Origin: Ophiostoma sp. CBS 140.51
Taxonomy: Eukaryota > Ascomycota > Sordariomycetes > Ophiostomatales > Ophiostomataceae
DNA length: 64,000 bases
Direction: 5' to 3'
Assembly: GCA_029298735.1 (NCBI GenBank)
Contig: JANSLP010000139.1
Span: 1 to 64,000, forward strand
This document shows, piece by piece, positions 39,383 to 49,411 of this stretch. Numbering within the stretch: the first letter of the stretch is position 1; the number at the start of each line of letters is the position of its first letter. Below the pieces are notes generated by a model. The model was not told the DNA's origin. It searched no databases and worked only from the letters and a program-made list of their open reading frames with translations. A program made the translations under genes and the position numbers.

Positions 39383-42271
39383 GGTGAAGTTGTGGGGAGG
39401 TGATGGTGGATGAGTAGATTGGTATGATGGAATGACAAAGGCAAAGGATGGAGAATGGAGATAGGGTGAGGGGGTAGATATAAGACAGGTGAAGAGGAGA
39501 AGGGCAAGAATAGTTCAAAGCGTCGGGGCTTCTGTGTGGGGATGCTGTCAAGAGGTGGATAAAGAAAAGAGTCGTGTTATGGATAGGCAGGATGCGTGCA
39601 TTAAATATCAAAGAGATGTCAAATACAGCTGGTCGCCAGAGATGTTACTATCATGGTCGTTTTGAGATCGTCTGTCTCCAAATCCTTTGTTTTCTTGGCT
39701 GTCGTCTATTTGTCGCCTGTTGTCGTTTGTTTTTGAGAAGTTTGTTTTGCTGCTCCTCACAGCCCTGTCGAAGATAATCGGCTGTCTCTCTCTCTCAGGA
39801 ACGCATCAACGCCAATACAAATCGTTCCGTTATCTTGGTTTTTTGCAAACCGTCGAAACATCGACGGCGCGAGATTGGTTCAAGTTACCGGCACGAGGCA
39901 ACAAAGCGGGTAGGCCTAGGTTCGATGGAAGAGACCAAAGTACGACGTAGCGACGGGTCCGTCGCCCGATAACAAGGGGGTGGGTAATGATGGGCAGAGT
40001 GGCGGGCAACGAAATGGGGCCGGGGTGATAAAGGAGGATCCATGTCGGGGTTCCAGGGATGAAGAAGCAAATGTGTAAAAGTGCAAAAGTGCAAAAGTAC
40101 AAAAGTACAAAGTACGAGTACGACGTCTGTAAGTGGAAGTGGGTGTAACCAGAAGATGGATGCCTGCATACAAGCGTCACCATATCAAGGAAAGCTACTA
40201 TCGAGCAACTGCTATTAGTGCCGATCACCAACGGGAAAGAACGACAGACAACCAGCCCGTACAGGAAAGGAAACAACATGCGTCTCCATCGCCCCTTCTC
40301 CCCGCAAAATACCGGGATGCCCTATCACACACTAGCAGCGATGCCGTTCGTTGGTGGTCCAGGTGGAACAAGCTCTTTAGAAGAATTAGGAAGGAGCTTA
40401 AGCACGCGAGGTACGACACGCAAAAGAAAGAACGTCCAACTCGAGAAAGAGCTCATTGGAGGTTGCGTGCAACATGCAGCGTAGTATGTGCGACCGACGC
40501 GCGGTTGCCCCAACCAGAACAATCAGAACTGCAAGAGCTCTTGGAGTTGCTTTGCGGCATCGGTCGCGCTTTCCTTCCTTCTTGTTTTTTCTTGCTCGGG
40601 ATAGAGGTAGCCACACGATCATGGGCCAAAGGAATGCAACCTTCGTTCCTTCCCAGATTTTTCCGTCGCTAAATCGTCTCTGATAATACGTCCTTCGTCG
40701 CTTGCTTCACAGCGTTGGTCCTTCCTCCTCCTTCTTTCCAACCAAGCTTTTCTCGAGTGAGGGGGGGGGCGTCAGTCCGAAAGCGGTAATTCTGCGACTA
40801 CTAACAAGGATGGCCTGGACCGTCTTGCGTCTGAATAATAAGGTTATGTGTAGTCGTGCTAGGGGATTTTGCGAAGGGCCAGGGTAGTGCAATCTCGTCG
40901 GCAAGTCGAGCGAATCGGCAGCTGGCATCGCAGGCCCTAGGTCGGAGTGGAGCTCCAAAATCAGAGGGGAAGAGATAGAAAGTAGATAGGCGATTGAACA
41001 GACGGCACGTGCAGTTAGCGACGTCAATAGCATCGTGTCATAAGTCGTGCGGAAGGCACGAAGGGGCATTCTAGAATGGCAAGCGGCAGGCAGCTCGCTC
41101 GGGCAGTTTCTATTCTCCTAAGAGTGGAGAAGGAGATAAGAGGCGGAAAGAACGATCAAGAGGATAAAGTGCCACGCAAACGTACCACAAAATGAAAAGA
41201 AAAAAAAAAAGAAGAAGAAAAAAGAAAAAAAATCATGAAAATGAGAAAGGAGAAAGGAATAGGCAAGAGATAGAGCCAGAGACAGAGACGGAAAGGAACA
41301 GAAAGGAACAGAAAGGGAACAAAGACAAACAAAAATGAATCATACTCGTCTTCAAACATCCCCACATCGCCATGTCTTGGCCGTAACCACATACGCTGCA
41401 CGACGTACTGTAGATAGGGCTGTACGAACAAAATATGACATAAAATTACGGAAACAAGCCTTAAGAAAGCTTTGTGGGAATAAAAACGTCAACATTGCCC
41501 TCTTAAACGCACTTTTCGGCTACATACTTTCGTATAAAGCTCTTTGCGGCGGTCACCGATATATCTGCACCGCCGACGTCGCAGCATCTTATCTTGATCT
41601 TGACTTTGCGATGAAATACTGTCGCTTACGGCGTGAACGTGGAAAGTTATGGCAAGTATTCTCTTTTTGTCTGTTCTATCAAGCTTCGGCAGCCAATCTG
41701 CCCTCCCTGCACCTCCTACTCATCCTTCTGATATCTGGGAAAGCAAAGAAAAACGCTCTCCTCCTCCTAATAACAGCAAGCCCCTTCCCTTGGTAATATC
41801 ATATTGCAGCAATACTTTTTTGTGCCTCTGTCCTCGCGACGAAACATGGAAAATAAAATAAAAAAGTAAAATAGAGAACCAGCATAAAATGAGATAACCC
41901 TTTCCGGAATAGGAAAATCAAATCAGGCGCCCGAAAATACTCGACGAGGGAAAACCATAAGAAGATGATAAATAGCCTTCCAAGAGTGGAGGCGGTACAG
42001 TGACGGTAAGTGTCGGTTTTTTTTGTTCTTTTTTTGTCTTTGTGTTGGAGAGCATTGTATTATTGTCTCCGCTTCGTTCAATCCGTTTCGGCAGGCAGGG
42101 TCGTCGGAGGCAAGGGGTTCGTCGAGCGTATGCCTTGTCTGGCCGAGACACCGTTGTGTGGGTTCGTCATCCCGACATCGTAAAGCAAACATCCCCAATC
42201 TCCCTTACGACCACCCGTCTGTACCCATCTGCCTTCCCGGACTCCGGTCTTGAGATCCTTTTGAGACGACC
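39383..42271. other. Spacer of 2.9 kb without supported genes
   Basis: 39383-39600 is the promoter and leader side of the MFS gene. A degenerate 8-bp tandem repeat lies at 40073-40121. A G9 run occurs near 40760. An A-rich stretch (41190-41240) is followed by AT-rich sequence to about 42.0 kb. A 153-codon ATG frame at 41335-41796 has no recognisable features and unbiased codon use, so it is not called. The last ~350 bases should be the eIF4E 3' untranslated region. Confidence 0.45.
40073..40121 (+). repeat. Degenerate 8-bp tandem repeat (GTRCAAAA)
   Basis: Five successive units: GTGTAAAA, GTGCAAAA twice, GTACAAAA and GTACAAA, followed by GTACGAGTAC. It sits in the MFS-gene upstream spacer about 700 bp from the start codon. 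No known function. Confidence 0.8.
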
Positions 42272-43149
42272 TTACACGACCATCTTGGCCTTGGCTCGTG
42301 TGCTGCCACTATGCTGTGCATCCAGGTGACCAGAGAACTCGAGCTGTTCGTTGGCAGGCAGCTTCAGGACATCCTTGAAGCGGTGGCCAATAGCCATGAG
42401 GATGTCACGGGCCTTCTCCGGTGAGCGGCCCTTGCCGCCGGCAGTGTCGCCGTCGCCGCGGCCGGGGATGGACTTGCCAATGGTGCGAGTCCAGACACCG
42501 ATACGGAAGAAGGCCTTGCGGACGTTGACAACAACGCCCATGACCTCGTCGTCGTCCTCGCCCTCGAGGGTCTCGCCAATAGCGGCGAGCATGGTGTGCA
42601 GCCACATCTCGTCAATGTCGACGTTGCGCTTGTCGCGGAAGGAGTAGGACCACTTGCCGCCGTGCTTGTTCTGGGCGTCCTCCCATTCGGGGCGGACGTT
42701 CTCCTTGAACAGGTGGTAGTCGGACTTGAGGGCCAGCTCCGAGACCGAGGCGATATTGTTCTGGAAGGTCAGCAGTGTGTCAGATAATAAACTCGAGAGG
42801 CGGGCTAAGACATACATAGATACCCCAGAACTCCTCAACAGAGTTGAAGGTAATAACTTCTTTCAGTAGGTCGTTCCAGTTGTCGCCCTGTCATATCGTC
42901 TGTTAGCATTTGACCCCTTTCCATTTCTCATTTCCGTCGTATCAACTCCAAATCATCCCGACATACCTTCCCGCTCGCGGGCTTGGTGAACCACAGGGTC
43001 CATCTGTGCATCAGCGGGTGCTTGACGGTGAAGTTCTCCTTGTCGTGGAAGACAGTGATGTCGTCAATCTTGGAGTCGGCGGTGTCGGCGCCAGTGTTGC
43101 CGCCTTCCGGCGAGATGGGGATGGTGGTCAGGTCGACTTGTGCGGCCAT
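42272..43149 (-). CDS. eIF4E: Translation initiation factor eIF4E (mRNA cap-binding protein)
   Basis: Three exons, 43149-42967, 42887-42816 and 42760-42272, are separated by introns of 79 and 55 bp (both GTATGT donors, CAG acceptors, phase 0). The product has 247 residues. The cap-binding fold is clear: KHPLMHRWTLWFTKP; GDNWNDLLKEVITFNSVEEF (exon 2); FWGIYNNI across the second join; then DYHLFKENVRPEWEDAQNKH and GGKWSYSF. Tryptophans suited to cap stacking are present in HRWTLWF, VRPEWED and GKWSY. The charged segment EGEDDDEVMGVVVNVRKAFF and RIGVWTRT follow. An insertion of ~20 Gly/Lys/Arg-rich residues (SIPGRGDGDTAGGKGRSPEK) sits before the last helix. eIF4E binds the 7-methylguanosine cap and eIF4G to start translation. 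Confidence 0.95.
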
Positions 43150-44570
43150 GATGACGAATTTATGTGTGTGTGTGAGTTGATGATCTGGGGAAGAGGGGTG
43201 GATTAAGTCGAAATGACGTCGGATGGACGGAGGGGGTGAGAGAGGGTGAGGATGAGAGAGGAAAGTCGAGATGGCGATGTCAATGGACAACAAAAAAGAC
43301 GACAAAGCAGGTGCGCTTGGTTGCCAGGGAAGGAAGGAGTCGAGCGGAAGCTGTTGGGTGGGTGGCTCTTGCACGCAGTACAAGAGAAGCAGGTGCGGTC
43401 GAGGGGTTTGGTCGTGGAGGGAAGGCGCGGCCGAGGTAGGAGTAGCGAAGAGGGGCCGAAAGAAACTGTATTCGGATAAGATGACTGTTTGCGCCGGGCA
43501 AAGAGTCAAATCGTTGACGGTAGGATGGTGGTGCGCGAGGCGATGTTGTTGTGTGGAGAAGGCAGGTAGGAGTTGAAAGGAAAGCGAGAAAAGTTTCGGT
43601 CTGCAGGCAATATTCGATGCAATGTGATGTGATGGTCTGTGGTTGGCTGGTTTGGCGGGCGCTTTTGGCTTTTGGCTTCTGTCTTTTGGTGGTGGCGCCA
43701 AAAAGAGTGAGAAAAAAATGGCAAAATAAATCTAAATTTCAAATTTTAATGCTCTTCACTCGTGGTGTCCAGGCCGGCAAATAGCACTGTGCAGAAAAGG
43801 TGCCGCTAAAATCACGGCCGTGGGCGGTGAATGGGAGACTCCCATGTGGTGTTGGTGCCTCAAATATTAGGCATCAATATTGTGGCAGCTTGTCACAGCC
43901 GGGAACTGCCAGTGAATAAGTCACTTTCTACCATTTGTGAGTTGGTAAAACTAAGTAAATATTTGTTTCAAATATTGTAATTAATTCTGTACTTTATGTT
44001 ATTCTTTTTATACTTTTACAAGAGTCGGTTGAGACGTTGTGTGTGTGTTGGTGTGTTTTTGAAAATAAAACAAATCAAAATGTTATGAATTGAGCTTCAA
44101 ACAATCAAGAGTGTACTATTTTAACAAAATCTCTACAAAATCAAACTAAAAGACACCGAGAGAAAAGCATTTCTTTGACAATAATTCAAATTAATATCTT
44201 CTGTCTGATTTGCTCTCTTTCCCTTTGCATCTTAACGGATAGGGATGAAATGTGCAATGCTCAAAGCGGATTTCTTTGTTGTTTTGTGGCAGCCAGCTTC
44301 TTTTTCATAGCATTGTCTGCAAGCAACAGCCCCCAAGTCAAAATTCTTACCGGATTTGACAAGGCTATACAGCATGCAGCTGTTCTCGGAACAGCGTGGC
44401 GCGAAGTCAAGATGACAGGAAAAAGAGTGGCCTCCGTGGAGAAAGTCTTTCAAGACGGACAACTTTGTCCGTCTGAAATCAAGTGAATATTTACGTGAAT
44501 ATTTACAACTACAAATATACATCTCACATGAATAACTACGAGTGAGCACAACTACGAGTGAATCACTACA
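43150..44570. promoter_or_regulatory. Divergent region between eIF4E and the unknown 550-residue gene, with an AT-rich core
   Basis: 1.4 kb. The eIF4E side (43150-43750) reads on the minus strand as a long C/T-rich leader. The centre, about 43860-44200, is markedly AT-rich and contains a GT-rich microsatellite-like run near 44036-44056. No supported gene. The final 60 bases repeat 'TGAATATTTAC' and 'ACTACGAGTGA' as short direct repeats. Confidence 0.5.
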
Positions 44571-46223
44571 ATGTTGACTACCACCGAAACACGCACTGAG
44601 ATCGCCATGCTCGTTGAGCCTGACATCAACCCGGACCCGACGCGGTACCAAGTCCGGCCGCAGCCAACATTTACGAGCGAGACCTGCGAGTTCCTGGGCA
44701 TCAGCGAGAGCTGGTGGGAGCCACGGGAGGCAGAAAACGCAACCCCCCGCCGGCCTCTGTCGCTGCCGCACGACTTGCTTGGCTACCGTCCCCTGCAGCT
44801 CTGGTTCGGCATGCCGCACGATGCCGATCGCGAGAAGGATGACGACTGGCTCGAGGAGCTGTTTAGCACTCTTTTTGAGCTGGCCGAGGACCTGTGTGCG
44901 TCCACTTTTGGTGTTGACCGTCTCGCACTGCCATCCGCATCACCAGAGCACAGTCCCTGGGCTGATGGCAACTTCTCGCAGGCTTTCATCTATTACGCCG
45001 GCGAGATCGCCCGCCAGGATCCCCATGATGGCGGCTGGGATGCCGTGCTCATCGACCCGATGCAGCGCGCATTTCTGGCGCAAGGTGTGCTGGCCAAGGC
45101 GCTTGACGAGTTTGTATTATCGGCGATGTTGTTTGGCGGCACGGCTGAGCAACAGGATGCGCTGGGCCAGTGGGACCGCATCATGCTCAAGGAGGAAGGG
45201 TACATGCGGAAGTTTAAGCGCTGCGAGGAGGTGCAGTACTATCTGAGCGGTGGCCGTGTGGTGACTCCGTTCTTCTGGGCCGAAGTGGCGCGCGTCACGG
45301 CAGAAACGGCACAGCTGTTGCTTCCTCTGATCAACATGCAGCGTCGACTGTCGCCAGACAACGACGGACAAATTCAAAGCTTGCAAGTGCCCAGTCTGCC
45401 CGTCTTCTACCAGCGACTGCACGATGTCGTTGCCATTGCCGGATATGCATCGCTGTGCATGGCCTGGTCGACGAGCATCTTCCAGGTCGAGTTCCCGCAG
45501 CCCGGCATGCTGTGGGAGGTCGATCAGGAGCGCGTGGCCGATGAGTTTGTGTATGCCATGTCCGAGCCGAATGCGATGGCAACAGAGGCGGCAAATGGAA
45601 CTGGATGGGTCCCAATGTACATGGACAAGAGGCTGGCGTACATCCACGAGGCCAAGGTCAAGATTGTGTTCTGGCCGCGCATTGCGCGTCTCAAGCCGCA
45701 GTGGAACCTTCGGCACACTGGTGTTCGCAGTGCCGCGCAGACCATTTTGACCAAGAGCCACAACGCATTCTATTATGGAGGGCGTACCGGTGGAGGTGGT
45801 GCAGGCGGTGATGGTGATCAAAATAACGGGGGTGGCGAGGCTGGCGGCGACAATACCGCTGTATCTGAAAATGGCTCGCGTGATTCTCACGAGGAGATAT
45901 CCGGCATCAAAGAAGACGACGACGAGTGGCCGTTCCTGTTCGCGTACGTGGAGCATGTAGGTGCGTCGAAACGTCATTCCCAAACAATCCGGTCGACGCG
46001 CCGCCTTGCTGTGGCCTGGATCGTGGTCAGCATCATGGCTTGGGCAGTTGGCATGAGGTTTCTGGAAGAGTTGTCGAAAGCAGCCGGATTTGACTTGGCG
46101 GGCATCAATGGTGTTGCGGGCGTTCGCAAGGCGTGCGACAGTATTCTGGGCTGGCTGATAGCTGTTGCAGCTCGTATCTCACAAGTACCGTCGCAGGCTG
46201 TTGCATTCGTGCAAGCACGTTGA
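44571..46223 (+). CDS. Conserved-looking protein of unknown function with one C-terminal membrane segment
   Basis: A single exon of 550 residues from the ATG at 44571, with codon use like the other genes of the block. The first ~400 residues look globular and helical, with many aromatic residues (GYRPLQLWFGMPHDADREKD, WADGNFSQAFIYYAGEIARQ, LPLINMQRRLSPD, AGYASLCMAWSTSIFQVEFP). A Gly-rich, disordered linker at about 402-428 and an acidic patch follow. One hydrophobic stretch near 475-497 (LAVAWIVVSIMAWAVGMRFL) fits a transmembrane helix. It is followed by an amphipathic ~50-residue tail. No signal peptide is evident. The layout suggests a tail-anchored-like membrane protein with a large cytosolic domain. 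I do not recognise the family, and no function is offered. Confidence 0.75.
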   Translation: MLTTTETRTEIAMLVEPDINPDPTRYQVRPQPTFTSETCEFLGISESWWEPREAENATPRRPLSLPHDLLGYRPLQLWFGMPHDADREKDDDWLEELFSTLFELAEDLCASTFGVDRLALPSASPEHSPWADGNFSQAFIYYAGEIARQDPHDGGWDAVLIDPMQRAFLAQGVLAKALDEFVLSAMLFGGTAEQQDALGQWDRIMLKEEGYMRKFKRCEEVQYYLSGGRVVTPFFWAEVARVTAETAQLLLPLINMQRRLSPDNDGQIQSLQVPSLPVFYQRLHDVVAIAGYASLCMAWSTSIFQVEFPQPGMLWEVDQERVADEFVYAMSEPNAMATEAANGTGWVPMYMDKRLAYIHEAKVKIVFWPRIARLKPQWNLRHTGVRSAAQTILTKSHNAFYYGGRTGGGGAGGDGDQNNGGGEAGGDNTAVSENGSRDSHEEISGIKEDDDEWPFLFAYVEHVGASKRHSQTIRSTRRLAVAWIVVSIMAWAVGMRFLEELSKAAGFDLAGINGVAGVRKACDSILGWLIAVAARISQVPSQAVAFVQAR

Positions 46224-46651
46224 TGGACAGGGTGGAATGTAGAAATGAAAGATGTCGAGGTGGTGGGAGTCGTGTTAATGCTTCAAATACTTTATAGTGC
46301 ATTTAGTAAGAATTTGGCTCAATTCTGATACCTGCACCGAGAACCGTTGAAATGGGCGGGGAGAGGCCCCACAAAAAAGTTGAGAAAAACCGGCAGAAAA
46401 AATACATTCGCATTTTCTGGGGATTTTCTTGGGCGCATTTTCTGCCATCGATTTTCTCACCGGCCATCTCTGTCCATACACGACGTCCACGACGAACCGA
46501 TTGGAATAGACTTTCGCATACAATTTACTTGCCAGCATGAACTGTTAAGCGACACATCTTTACGACCCCGTTCTTTCATCCTCCGTCTTGTTGGAACTCC
46601 TCCTTTTTCCTTTTCTTCTCCTCTCCTCCTCTTGGGCCTCTCCTCCTCAAA
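46224..46651. other. Spacer before the TMA23-like gene
   Basis: About 430 bp between two genes on the same strand. The first half is AT-rich with A runs; the last ~100 bases are an almost pure C/T tract (TCCTTTTTCC...), a strong fungal leader signature. No gene seen. Confidence 0.5.
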
Positions 46652-47497
46652 ATGGATGCTAGCGGCTACCTCAAGAAACAGGGCTGGCGCGGCCTCGGCC
46701 ACACGCTACACCCGACAGACGACTTGATTGGCATGGCACGCCCGCTGCTGCTCTCGCGCAAAGACGACAAACAAGGGCTGGGAAGCGAATCCATCCACAG
46801 AAAAGCGGCTGCGACCGACCAATGGTGGCTCGATGCCTTTGATCAGCAACTCAAGAGCTTGGGCACACCCGGTACGACGGGCAACAACACACCGGGAACA
46901 GCCACACCGACCCAAACGGCACCGACACGGCTCGAACTTTTGGCCGGCAACACGGGCTACAACAAGTACCGCGGCGCCTACGGACTGTACGCGAGCTTTG
47001 TGCGGGGCGGCATGATTGAGGGCACAATGGACTCCACCACAGATACAGAGGCCAGCGGAAAGTCGACAAGCACGAGCGAGGTGAGCACAGCCAAGACGAC
47101 CCCTGAGCGGGACGACACCACAAAATTAGAAAAGCAGTCGGAGAAGAAGCGGAAACGGAGCGCAGACGATGACGACGAGAAGAGCTCAAAACAAGACAAG
47201 AAGGACATGAAGCGGAGGAAAGAGGGCTCCGACAGCAAAGACGAGCGGAGGGCCCAGAAAGACGAAGCCAAGCGGATAAAGAAGGAAGAGAAGAAGGCGA
47301 AGCGAAAAGAAGAGAAGTCGGCAGAAAAAGCCGCGAAGAAGGCGGCAAAGAAGGAAGCAAGAGCAGCCGAGAAGGCAAAAGAGAAAGAGTCAAAGAAGGC
47401 AGCCAAGAAGGAGGAGAAGGCGTTAAAGAAGGCGGCCGACAAGTCACAACGAAAGGCTGAAGAGAGGGCTGCAAAGAAGGCCAAGGCGAGCTCATAG
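46652..47497 (+). CDS. tma23: TMA23-like nucleolar ribosome-biogenesis protein
   Basis: A single exon of 281 residues. The N-terminal ~80 residues resemble yeast Tma23: MDASGYLKKQGWRGLGHTLH is a G-patch-like opening, PLLLSRKDDKQGLG follows, and DQWWLDAFDQQLKSL is the aromatic helix. A second short conserved block reads ELLAGNTGYNKYRGAYGLYA and FVRGGMIEGTM. The rest, from about residue 150, is a Lys/Glu/Ala-rich charged helix or coiled region (repeated KKAAKKEA-type units) typical of nucleolar proteins. Yeast Tma23 acts in small-subunit rRNA processing; transfer of that role is by family resemblance. It converges on THG1, with 247 bp between the stops. Confidence 0.75.
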   Translation: MDASGYLKKQGWRGLGHTLHPTDDLIGMARPLLLSRKDDKQGLGSESIHRKAAATDQWWLDAFDQQLKSLGTPGTTGNNTPGTATPTQTAPTRLELLAGNTGYNKYRGAYGLYASFVRGGMIEGTMDSTTDTEASGKSTSTSEVSTAKTTPERDDTTKLEKQSEKKRKRSADDDDEKSSKQDKKDMKRRKEGSDSKDERRAQKDEAKRIKKEEKKAKRKEEKSAEKAAKKAAKKEARAAEKAKEKESKKAAKKEEKALKKAADKSQRKAEERAAKKAKASS

Positions 47498-47744
47498 CGG
47501 CGTTGATATCGGGGCTGCCCTTTACTGGAGGCTCTCTTTTCTGCTTTATTTTCCCTTTTACTTCTTTGGTACATATTTTCAGCACAGCGAGCATTGGACA
47601 GGATACACAAAAGCGATTTAGACTTTTTATACAGCAAATATTGGGTATTATGTCTCCAAGTGTGGCGTCAAAACGACACAAAAATGACCAGAATCAGATA
47701 ATCAAAGCGCATACAAGTCCTGCAGCGACGCAACCCATGTCATC

Positions 47745-48925
47745 CTACAACTGCTTGGGCAAGGTACCAGGCTGGCCCGTCAGCAGCCACGGCCGGCGGT
47801 CCCAGAACTCATCCTTGATGATGTCAATGTGCTCGACAGTGATCCGAGCTTTGGCCCGGCGCTTCTTTTCGCTCTCAACCTTGGACTTGGATAGTGTTGG
47901 CGGCTCAGCCTGGTTGTCTGCCACTTCGGTAGTCTTTGCTACATTGGTACTTGTAGGGTCAACAAGTTCGTACTAAAATGTTAGCCAGTTGCTCATATCA
48001 TATGGTCTCACAGCATCATCCACCCCCACTTACATCACGGAAGACAACGCTGCCCTTCTTGTACATCTCGGGCTCATTGTTGTAGTTGATCTGGAAGCGT
48101 GAGAAGAGGATCTCGTTTTTGTCGGCCGAGAAGGTGCCCTGGTTTGTTAGTATACGACCTCCTGAGACGTTCAAAGAATGGTGTCTCCCTCCACTACTCA
48201 CCTTGAGAAGTTCTGTTGCCTCGACGCTGTCCATGCCGCCTTTCTGGACTAGCGCCCAGAATGTCGTGTTGTAGAGGTTGTTAATGTGGCCTGGGAGGGA
48301 GTCAGTATGTGTGGCCCAAAATTTGAACGAGAAACGAGGCACCGCTTACAGTCAACCTGTCGCCAGCTCAGGTAGTCTCGCAGGTTCTGCACACTCGGAT
48401 AGCACACCGCCCGGCCATCAAACGTCGGTAGTAAAGGCGCCGTCAAGGGCACATCGTCAACCAGCCCTGTTCCCTCTGGTGCTGCCGAAAAGACAGTCGG
48501 CCACAGGTGCAGATAAAAGGCCGTAAAGGTCGACACCACCGTCGACACCAGCTTGCTCGCTCGCCGCTCAAACAGCTGGCACGTCTTGTGGAACACGAAG
48601 CTGTATTCGTCACTGACACCATACGCCAGCACAACGTCCGGCAGATCGGCCATGACGGCCTTGGCGGCTGCGTTCATGAGATCGAGTGCCCGCTTGTCGT
48701 TGGGCTTCTCGAAGCCGTACTTGGCGCACAGCTTGGTGAACCCGCGGCCATCGATGCGCACGACGATCCATGTGTTGGGCAGCAGCGTGTCGGGCTGCTC
48801 AAACAGGCGGACATATTCGTATCTGAAGGAGTGTCAGTATTGTGGTTTCTCATTATCTTCTTCTCATCTCTTCGTCTCATTTTAGGCCATCGCTCATAGA
48901 TGCTCACATACTTTGAGTTTGCCAT
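47745..48925 (-). CDS. thg1: tRNA-His guanylyltransferase
   Basis: Five exons: 48925-48912, 48822-48350, 48290-48202, 48138-48034 and 47972-47745. Together they encode 302 residues. All introns are GT-AG, and each join restores family sequence: MANS-KYEYVRLFE, LSWRQVD-CHINNLYNTTFW, EATELLK-GTFSADKNEILF and VVFRD-YELVDP. The catalytic metal ligands lie in VVRIDGRGFTKLCAKYGFEK and YGVSDEYSFVFHK. The helix RRASKLVSTVVSTFTAFYL follows, and the protein ends WLLTGQPGTLPKQL. Thg1 adds the essential 5'-terminal G(-1) to tRNA-His in a 3'-to-5' polymerisation reaction. The first coding exon is only 14 nt (ATG plus three and two-thirds codons), so a gene finder could easily miss the start. It is divergent from SWD1 across 486 bp. 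Confidence 0.94.
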
Positions 48926-49223
48926 TTTGGGTGGTTTCTGAGTATCGACTGTTTGGATGAGTATTTGATGGATGAAGTTGAGAATGGAGGGCCTCAAAAC
49001 GAGGTGGCAGGTCGGGAAATGTAGATCGTAGGTCACACGTCACAACCAGGACCAGGTCAGATGGGATCAGATGGGAGGAGGTGAAAGGAGGGGCGATGAG
49101 TGGCCGGCGCTTCGGGTCTTTGCTACAGCGTCTCAAGGCGGCCCGCTGGGGGGGACCTTGGGAGCATACCCCTGCAGCCTCGCGGTGTGCTGGCACGAGC
49201 GACCAGAAATTTAGTGCGCTCAA

Positions 49224-49228
49224 CCAAT
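49224..49228 (+). promoter_or_regulatory. CCAAT box in the THG1/SWD1 divergent promoter
   Basis: CCAAT lies within CAACCAATCA, about 185 bases before the SWD1 ATG and 300 bases before the THG1 ATG. The context matches the fungal HAP/CBC complex consensus (CCAATCA). Binding is inferred. The rest of 48926-49411 holds no gene; the last 100 bases are CACC/CCGCC-rich leader. Confidence 0.4.
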
Positions 49229-49411
49229 CAAAGACTGCAGCGGCCACCTGCAAAAAAACGCGGCTGGCCCCTGTGTCGCGTAACGTCCACCCCGCGACCG
49301 CTAAACCTGCAATCACTTCTGCCTCGTCTTGTCGAAGCTGTTTTTGTCGCTGTCGCCGTCCACCACCCTTCTCTCACCGACGGTCACACGACCACCCCCG
49401 CCCACCTTACG

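Noticed and set aside
41335..41796. 153-codon ATG frame in the MFS-eIF4E spacer
   Set aside because: Codon use is unbiased, composition changes along it, and there are no motifs or family resemblance.
43900..44570. Possible small gene in the AT-rich divergent region (frame 44175-44486)
   Set aside because: No ATG at the frame start, AT-driven hydrophobic composition, and it lies in the expected promoter of the next gene.
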